Positions 6,359-10,726 of a DNA stretch of 10,726 bases are shown in pieces (the first letter of the stretch is position 1; each line of letters begins with the position of its first letter). Location: contig JAHHUI010000044.1 in NCBI GenBank assembly GCA_020024055.1, positions 1-10,726 on the forward strand, in the 5' to 3' direction. This DNA comes from Spirochaetaceae bacterium (GTDB lineage Bacteria; Spirochaetota; Spirochaetia; WRBN01). The notes beneath the pieces are model-generated. The model was not told the origin of the DNA. It saw only the letters and a program-made list of their open reading frames with translations, and searched no databases. The translations under genes and the position numbers were made by a program.

Positions 6359-7895
6359 TCCAGAACAGATCATTATCTCCATATCGCCGATAGCTCGTTG
6401 CTTCCAAAGTGTGCTTGGCTTCAATAGTGTCTCTATTGTCTAAATCTGCAATGGTGCGCGCCAGCCGCAGAATGCCATGCCCCGCGCGCATAGATAGGCT
6501 CAATCTGTTAATTGCCATCACAAAAGCCTTTTCTGCTTCATCCGTCAGGCCACAAAATTCCTTGATATGACTGGACGGAATCATGGCATTGCGCCGAAAA
6601 GGCAAATCTTTAAAGCGCTGTTTTTGTCTTTCCACAGCTTCAATCACGCGCATGCGCACACTTTCGCTTGATTCTTCTTCATCAGAAAGTAAGATTTCCG
6701 GACCCACAGACTTGGCGGGCAGGCGAATATCAATGCGATCCATCACAGCGCCGCCGATGCGTTTCCAATATCGGCCAATTTCCTGCTGGCTGCACAGACA
6801 GACTTTATCATTGCGGCCCATTGATCCACATGGGCAGACATTAGCCGTCATCAATAATTGGAAGTCTGCCGGATACCACACGCTTTGCCCCGCGCGCGCC
6901 AATGTCACGCGATGGCTTTCCAGGGGCTCTCTCAAATTCTGCAGCACTTCTTTCCCAAATTCAGGTGCTTCATCCAGAAACAACACGCCATGATGCGCCA
7001 GGCTGATCTCACCGGGCATCACAGTTTTGCCTCCTCCAATAATTCCTTCCGGGCTGGCCGAATGATGCGGCTGCCTGAATGGCGGCGTGGTGATCAATTG
7101 GCTTTCTAAATTTCCTTTGATACTGTAAATACGGCTGGTTTCCAGACTCTCTTCTATTTCCAGATCTGGAAGAATCGAAGGCATCGCACGGCTGCATAGG
7201 GTTTTACCGCAGCCGGGAGGGCCAAAAAAGAAAAGATGATGCCGCCCCGCTGCCGCAACCTCCAGGGCCCTTTTCATAAAGGGCTGCCCCTTGATATCTT
7301 TCATATCCACGTCAAAATCACGCTTGGGTTTTGATATTTCATATGCAGGCGCGATATGCTGGGGTTTTTGATAGTGAAGAAATTCTTCCAGAGCAGATAC
7401 AGCTTCTTTCAAAGAGCCCACGGGCCAATAATTTCCCGCGCCCACGGCCTGTGCCTCGGCTTGATTTTCCACAGGGATGATAAAAGAGGAAATGCCGGCA
7501 TCTTGTGCGCTGGCCATGGCCGAGAGCACCCCCGGCACGCTGCGCACTCTTCCTGAAAGCTCTAATTCACCCAAGATCATAATTTTGCCCGAGAAATCTT
7601 CTGCATCAGATTTTATCTGTCCGCTGACATACAGCACGGCCAGGGCAATGGCCAGGTCGAAAGCTGCCCCTTCTTTTTTCATGCCGGCGGGGGTCAAATT
7701 GATCAGCAGACGTTCATGGGGAAAATTCAATAGGCTATTTTTAATTGCGGCGCGCACACGTTCTTTTGATTCTTTCACAGCGTTGTCGGGCAATCCAATA
7801 ATCTCGGCTCCCGGCAGGCCTCGGCGCAAGTCTGTTTCCACAGTGACCAGAGAACCTTCATAGCCGCGCAATGCAAAGGCACAAATTTCCAGCAT
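6348..7895 (-). CDS. yifB: YifB/ComM family AAA+ ATPase (magnesium chelatase ChlI-like)
   Basis: This 515-residue protein has the usual length of the YifB/ComM family. Vibrio ComM is a hexameric helicase promoting branch migration during natural transformation. In most bacteria the role is unproven. Residues about 1-175 form the N-terminal S5/Lon-like domain (LPGAEIIGLPDNAVKESKER). Residues about 195-400 form the AAA+ domain, with Walker A GPPGCGKT (225-232), the family motif FRQPHH (273-278) and Walker B VLFLDE (304-309). Paired cysteines follow in CPCG (354-357) and CLC (366-368), a putative metal site typical of the family. MDRIDI (385-390) is the sensor region, and the C-terminal ChlI domain is at about 410-510. 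The only in-frame ATG near the start is at 7895, with AGAGG 8 nt upstream (7904-7908). The gene lies 73 nt after flgJ on the same strand, possibly with its own promoter. Reading it as a metal chelatase subunit is unlikely, since no partner subunit adjoins it. Confidence 0.95.
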   Translation of the reverse strand: MLEICAFALRGYEGSLVTVETDLRRGLPGAEIIGLPDNAVKESKERVRAAIKNSLLNFPHERLLINLTPAGMKKEGAAFDLAIALAVLYVSGQIKSDAEDFSGKIMILGELELSGRVRSVPGVLSAMASAQDAGISSFIIPVENQAEAQAVGAGNYWPVGSLKEAVSALEEFLHYQKPQHIAPAYEISKPKRDFDVDMKDIKGQPFMKRALEVAAAGRHHLFFFGPPGCGKTLCSRAMPSILPDLEIEESLETSRIYSIKGNLESQLITTPPFRQPHHSASPEGIIGGGKTVMPGEISLAHHGVLFLDEAPEFGKEVLQNLREPLESHRVTLARAGQSVWYPADFQLLMTANVCPCGSMGRNDKVCLCSQQEIGRYWKRIGGAVMDRIDIRLPAKSVGPEILLSDEEESSESVRMRVIEAVERQKQRFKDLPFRRNAMIPSSHIKEFCGLTDEAEKAFVMAINRLSLSMRAGHGILRLARTIADLDNRDTIEAKHTLEATSYRRYGDNDLFWTEI

Positions 7896-7915
7896 CCATC
7901 ATACCTCTGATGCTT

Positions 7916-7921
7916 ATTGTA
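7916..7921 (-). promoter_or_regulatory. Possible -10 element for yifB
   Basis: On the minus strand TACAAT (7921-7916) matches TATAAT at five of six positions. It lies 20 nt before the yifB start. The -35 at the right distance (TACTCA) is poor. The upstream stretch is a pyrimidine-rich TCTCTC tract. The gene might instead be read through from flgJ. Confidence 0.3.
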
Positions 7922-7952
7922 TCTGAATAAGAGAGAGATGAGTAGAGAGATT

Positions 7953-7970
7953 AAAAAAAATCGTGATTTT
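7953..7970 (-). terminator. Weak terminator-like hairpin after flgJ
   Basis: On the minus strand AAAAT (7970-7966) pairs with ATTTT (7961-7957) around CACG, and four further T follow. The AT-only stem overlaps the flgJ stop codon (7969-7971). It could end part of the esterase-era-flgJ transcript before yifB, but the stem is weak. Confidence 0.35.
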
Positions 7971-8364
7971 AATGCTGTGCATAGCGGCGGGCAATCTCGG
8001 CGGCAGAAACCACAGGTGTGGTCAGTTGGCGGAAGATCATATCTCCAATGCCCAGGGCACCGCTTTGGCTGATTTCTTTGGCATATTCGCCATAAAGCAT
8101 TTCTTCATAAATATCTTTGCCCTGTTCCAAGGCTGCTGATTCGTTTTTTGTTCGCTCAATGCTTTTACGCATGGTATCCAGCATCATTTTGACAAAAAGG
8201 CTTTCAAATTCACGGCATTTTTCCTGCAATTCAGCTTTTTCTTTTGCGCTCATTTTTGTCAGGTCAACTTCGGCCACGGCGCGCAATTGATTCATCAGGG
8301 TTTGCGATGCAGGCTGTGTCGACTGTATTGCTGCGGTGGGGTTTGTCAAATTCTGAATCATCAT
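7969..8364 (-). CDS. flgJ: Flagellar rod-binding protein, FlgJ N-terminal type (single domain)
   Basis: This 131-residue protein acts in the periplasm in assembly of the flagellar rod and hook. It matches the rod-binding domain in CREFESLFVKMMLDTMRKSI and the C-terminal YAKEISQSGALGIGDMIFRQL. Enterobacterial FlgJ carries a second, muramidase domain; this protein stops right after the rod-binding part, as in spirochaetes. An open frame extends to a GTG at 8391, but the ATG at 8364 is preferred. It has AGGA 6 nt upstream (8370-8373), and the extension MRIFADRNN has no conserved look. A second ATG at 8361 is also possible. The start is 41 nt after the era stop, suggesting one transcript with era and the esterase. 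No other flagellar gene is in the window, so it is an orphan here. A Gln/Ser/Thr/Pro-rich N-terminal stretch precedes the domain. Confidence 0.88.
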   Translation of the reverse strand: MMIQNLTNPTAAIQSTQPASQTLMNQLRAVAEVDLTKMSAKEKAELQEKCREFESLFVKMMLDTMRKSIERTKNESAALEQGKDIYEEMLYGEYAKEISQSGALGIGDMIFRQLTTPVVSAAEIARRYAQH

Positions 8365-8405
8365 ATTATTCCTATCGGCGAAAATACGCACATGTTAAGG
8401 AATAT

Positions 8406-9296
8406 TTAGCCGAACAGGGTTTTCAGACGATGCGAATTTTTTCGCCATTCATGATCCACTTTCACCTGTAAATCCAGATCGATTTTCGAGGAAAATAATT
8501 TTTTCAGGCCTTTCACAGAGGCCACGCGAATGGCGCGGATGGTCTGTCCTTCTTTACCCACCAGCATGCCCTTTTGTGTTTTTCTTTCCACCATCAGAAA
8601 GGCACGGATCCACAATGTATCGCCATGCTGTTCCAGGTCGGCAATTTCCACATAAATAGAATGCGGCACCTCCTCGCGCACGCGGGCCATGGCCTGTTCT
8701 CGGATGATTTCGGCAATGCGAAAAGAGGGTTCCTGATCTGTATACACATCTTCGGGATAGAATAACGGAGAAGCGGGCAGAGCCGCAAAAATTGCCGTTT
8801 TTAATTCTTCAATGCCCTTGCCGCTGACAACAGAAATAGGGAAATAATTTGTATTGGGCCAGCGGCTTTGGAAAAAAAGCTGATATTCAGAAAGAAAAAG
8901 GCGCTCTTGATCCATTTTGTTCAGCACCAAAAGTACTTTCTGTGCGCTCTCTTGAGCCATGTTGGCGGCATCTTCTTCCTCGGCCCCCGGGGGGCGGCTG
9001 GCATCGGCCATATATAAGATGAGATCCGATTCCTGCACGGCATTCGCTGCCTGCATATTCAATGCCTGATTGAAACGCTGCTGACTTTGATGCAGGCCGG
9101 GGGTGTCTAAAAAGATGATCTGACCCCGTGCCTCTGTATAAATGCCGCGAATGCTTTTCTGTGTAGTTTGCGGCAGGGCCGAAACAATGGCTGTTTTATG
9201 CCCGATGATGCGATTCAGCAGGCTGCTTTTGCCAACAGAGGGACGACCCAGAATCGTGACAAAACCGCAGAGGGTGTTGTTTTCATGAGAATTCAT
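8406..9296 (-). CDS. era: GTPase Era, 16S rRNA maturation and 30S assembly
   Basis: This 296-residue protein has the length and layout of Era, the essential GTPase that binds the 3' end of 16S rRNA during small-subunit assembly. The G domain has G1 GRPSVGKS (17-24), the QTT switch I segment (43-45), G3 DTPG (64-67), G4 NKMD (126-129) and a G5-like VSGKG (157-161). The C-terminal KH domain begins near VPHSIYVEI (210-218) and has the loop VGKEGQTIRAI (246-256), where Era usually reads IGKGG. The ATG at 9296 overlaps the esterase stop by 4 nt (ATGA). Its ribosome-binding site, GGAG at 9302-9305, lies in the end of that gene, so the two are probably translationally coupled. flgJ follows 41 nt downstream. 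Identification is secure; other TRAFAC GTPases lack this KH arrangement. Confidence 0.97.
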   Translation of the reverse strand: MNSHENNTLCGFVTILGRPSVGKSSLLNRIIGHKTAIVSALPQTTQKSIRGIYTEARGQIIFLDTPGLHQSQQRFNQALNMQAANAVQESDLILYMADASRPPGAEEEDAANMAQESAQKVLLVLNKMDQERLFLSEYQLFFQSRWPNTNYFPISVVSGKGIEELKTAIFAALPASPLFYPEDVYTDQEPSFRIAEIIREQAMARVREEVPHSIYVEIADLEQHGDTLWIRAFLMVERKTQKGMLVGKEGQTIRAIRVASVKGLKKLFSSKIDLDLQVKVDHEWRKNSHRLKTLFG

Positions 9297-10093
9297 GGCT
9301 GCTCCAAAAGCTGATGATGCGCGAGATAGCTGTGAATAAATCTGTTCATGCTGTGATGCCAGCTGCGCCCGTCATGCGTGCCGCCTTCATCAATGTGATA
9401 GGCCAGGGAATCTGTTTTGTCCTGTAAAATGCGCATCAGCATTTGTGCCTGGGTAATATAGATTTGAGGGAAGTCAGGGATATTGTCATCACTATTTTCA
9501 TTTGTTCCCATGGAAAGATATACATGCACACCAGCAAAGTCTATGTCATGGCAATAGCTTAAAAAACGATCTTTATCGAACCATATGGCAGGCGAAAGCA
9601 AGCCAAGATAATTGAAAATGGGGTATTCATTAGCGATATACATGCTGGTGATGGCCCCCAGGGATGAGCCGGCGAGGGCACGCAGGGGCTGGACAGAATA
9701 TTCACGCTCTACTTTAGGGATCAGTTCGTGCACAAAAAAGTCAGCATACATATGTGCATTACCCCCGCACACAAGTCCCTTTTCAAGGTTTTTGCTGGGC
9801 AGGAAAGTATCCAGATTGTGAATCTGCCAGGGATAGTACAGGTCGAATCTTTGCAGGCTGTCGTCTGGGCTGTCCACGGCCACAATAATCCACGAAAGAT
9901 GCATATTATCCGCAATGTGATTCACATGCCAGTCGTGCACGCGATGATGGCGCAGGTCGAACACATTTTGTCCGTCATGCATATATAAAACAGGATATGC
10001 CTGGGCAGGGTTATAATGTTCGGGCAGGGCAACATTCATGCGGATTTTTTTGCCCAATGCCTGGCTCTCCATGTTTTGAATGATCATTTTCAT
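9293..10093 (-). CDS. Alpha/beta hydrolase, esterase D / Fes-like family
   Basis: This 266-residue protein resembles the putative esterase family that includes enterochelin esterase-like and IroE/YbbA-like hydrolases. The family opening YPVLYMHDGQNVFD (33-46) is clear. The nucleophile elbow is AGSSLGA (141-147), with S144 the likely catalytic serine. The likely acid lies near MGTNEN (E199). The catalytic histidine is probably H240 in GGTHDGRSW (237-245). I see no signal peptide, so it is probably cytoplasmic. The substrate is unknown; esters, thioesters and acyl-peptides are all known for the family. The ATG at 10093 has AGGA at 10103-10106. Its end overlaps the era start by 4 nt, making it the first gene of an esterase-era-flgJ operon. 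No siderophore genes adjoin it, so an iron role is not supported. Confidence 0.88.
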   Translation of the reverse strand: MKMIIQNMESQALGKKIRMNVALPEHYNPAQAYPVLYMHDGQNVFDLRHHRVHDWHVNHIADNMHLSWIIVAVDSPDDSLQRFDLYYPWQIHNLDTFLPSKNLEKGLVCGGNAHMYADFFVHELIPKVEREYSVQPLRALAGSSLGAITSMYIANEYPIFNYLGLLSPAIWFDKDRFLSYCHDIDFAGVHVYLSMGTNENSDDNIPDFPQIYITQAQMLMRILQDKTDSLAYHIDEGGTHDGRSWHHSMNRFIHSYLAHHQLLEQP

Positions 10094-10101
10094 GTGCTTT
10101 T

Positions 10102-10131
10102 ATCCTAATCATTTGTGATAGAATAAGTCAA
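10102..10131 (-). promoter_or_regulatory. Possible promoter of the esterase-era-flgJ operon
   Basis: On the minus strand TTGACT (10131-10126) is followed 18 nt later by TAGGAT (10107-10102). The start would fall within a few nucleotides of the esterase ATG, and the -10 overlaps the AGGA ribosome-binding site. So either the message is nearly leaderless, or the real promoter is elsewhere. The -35 is good and the rest uncertain. Confidence 0.3.
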
Positions 10132-10144
10132 GGATGAGCTTGAC
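10127..10144. repeat. Inverted repeat containing two divergent -35 boxes
   Basis: GTCAAG (10127-10132) and CTTGAC (10139-10144) are perfect inverted arms around GATGAG. Each arm carries a TTGAC core pointing outward, one towards the esterase operon and one towards rpsD. It may simply be two back-to-back -35 elements, or also a binding site for a shared regulator. Confidence 0.5.
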
Positions 10145-10166
10145 CAAGAAAGAGAAAAACTATAGA
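10140..10166 (+). promoter_or_regulatory. Probable promoter of rpsD
   Basis: TTGACC (10140-10145) is followed after 15 nt by TATAGA (10161-10166). Both boxes match four or five of six consensus positions, but the spacing is shorter than ideal; TAGACT at 10163-10168 would give 17 nt. Transcription would start near 10173, leaving a leader of about 60 nt that contains the hairpin at 10184-10200. Confidence 0.5.
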
Positions 10167-10183
10167 CTGTGAAAGTTCTAATG

Positions 10184-10200
10184 ATGGCCTTGCAGGCCAT
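10184..10200 (+). promoter_or_regulatory. Stem-loop in the rpsD leader
   Basis: ATGGCCT (10184-10190) pairs perfectly with AGGCCAT (10194-10200) around TGC. The 7-bp, half-GC stem lies 16 nt before the ribosome-binding site. No T-run follows on the plus strand (AAAATACTTT) or on the minus strand, so it is not a normal terminator. It may take part in control of rpsD by S4, but this is inference. Confidence 0.45.
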
Positions 10201-10231
10201 AAAATACTTTGAAAAAGAGAGGAAATGAGTA

Positions 10232-10726
10232 ATGGCAAGAAATACCACTGCACGTGGCAAAATTGTCCGCCGTTTAGGTGTCAACGTTTACGGAAACAGT
10301 AAATATGATAAATTACTCCGCAAGAAAAGCAACCCTCCCGGCGTCGAGCGCGGCCGCAAGATCCGCGGCAAGGTGTCTGAACGCGGGAAGCAGCTGTTGG
10401 AAAAACAGAAAATTCGCTTTTCTTATGGTTTGTCTGAGAAGCAATTTGCTTTGACCTTTGAAAAGGCCAAACATCTGCCCGGACTGACCGGTGATAATTT
10501 TATGATTTTGCTGGAGAGAAGACTGGATAATGTGGTGTATCGTTGCGGCATGTCCACATCGCGCGCCCATGCACGCCAGATGGTGAGCCACGGGCATATT
10601 TACGTGAACGGCCGCTTGGTCGATATTCCCAGCTTCCGTATGTCTTCAGGTGATCAATTTGAAGTGAAGCCTATGAGCGAAAAGAGCAAAAACTTGGCAC
10701 GCGCAGGTTTGGCTAAATTTCAACAG
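10232..10726 (+). CDS. rpsD: 30S ribosomal protein S4, 3'-truncated by window edge
   Basis: S4 is a primary 16S rRNA-binding protein that starts 30S assembly. In some bacteria it also represses its own synthesis. The first 165 residues are visible; about 40 are missing against the usual length near 205. The N-terminal S4 domain covers about 1-95. The S4 RNA-binding fold (RRLDNVVYR then SRAHARQMVSHGHIYVNGRLVD) is at about 96-146. The N-terminal segment has no zinc-binding cysteines (the C-minus type). GKIVRRLGVN, KYDKLLRKK and EKQKIRFSYGLSEKQF look spirochaetal. The ATG at 10232 lies 8 nt after GAGAGGA (10217-10223). An out-of-frame ATG at 10225 is too close to that site to be the start. It is transcribed divergently from the esterase operon and away from any other ribosomal protein gene in view. 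Confidence 0.97.
   Translation, partial: MARNTTARGKIVRRLGVNVYGNSKYDKLLRKKSNPPGVERGRKIRGKVSERGKQLLEKQKIRFSYGLSEKQFALTFEKAKHLPGLTGDNFMILLERRLDNVVYRCGMSTSRAHARQMVSHGHIYVNGRLVDIPSFRMSSGDQFEVKPMSEKSKNLARAGLAKFQQ

Noticed and set aside
8365..8391. GTG at 8391 as the flgJ start
   Set aside because: The ATG at 8364 has AGGA at good spacing, and the nine extra residues show no family resemblance.
10225..10302. Out-of-frame 25-codon ORF starting with ATG at 10225 and overlapping rpsD
   Set aside because: The ATG is one base after the Shine-Dalgarno sequence, too close for initiation; the peptide looks random.

Overview
The window looks like chromosomal DNA of a spirochaete. The best evidence is the ribosomal protein S4 at the right edge. 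Its N-terminal half and S4 domain (GKIVRRLGVN, KYDKLLRKK, EKQKIRFSYG, LTGDN..LLERRLDNVVYR) match my memory of spirochaete (Borrelia/Treponema-type) S4 far better than proteobacterial or chlamydial S4. A stand-alone flagellar rod-binding (FlgJ N-terminal type) protein without a muramidase domain, a dCache chemoreceptor and a lipoprotein with a relaxed lipobox fit this. Base composition is moderate by eye (not computed). The genus cannot be named from sequence alone.

Layout. (1) Positions 1-3336, plus strand: the tail of a PTS operon. It holds an ascorbate-type EIIC permease (cut by the left edge), a transketolase split into N- and C-terminal genes, and a PTS EIIA. The genes are 27 nt apart, overlapping by 4 nt, and 18 nt apart, and a GC-rich hairpin closes the operon. 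(2) 3337-3573: a promoter region with a perfect -35 box and an inverted repeat spanning the probable -10. (3) 3574-5625: a single large methyl-accepting chemotaxis protein with its own Rho-independent terminator. (4) 5718-6341: a small lipoprotein of unknown function, converging on (5) a minus-strand block read right to left. That block is an esterase-D-like alpha/beta hydrolase (10093-9293), the GTPase Era (overlapping it by 4 nt), the FlgJ-type rod protein, and a YifB/ComM AAA+ ATPase. (6) A 138-bp divergent control region (10094-10231) separates this block from rpsD, which runs off the right edge.

How it works together. The PTS genes probably import and phosphorylate a sugar acid or pentose-like substrate, whose carbon enters the pentose phosphate pathway through the split transketolase. 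The rest is mostly housekeeping (Era, S4, YifB) plus motility and chemotaxis (FlgJ, MCP). I see no tRNA, rRNA, CRISPR array, transposon or phage gene. No gene-free stretch exceeds about 240 bp. I do not see a clearly new defence or mobile system. The points most worth checking are the PTS-transketolase pairing with its atypical C-terminal subunit, the operator-like repeat before the MCP, and the symmetric divergent promoter and leader hairpin before rpsD.
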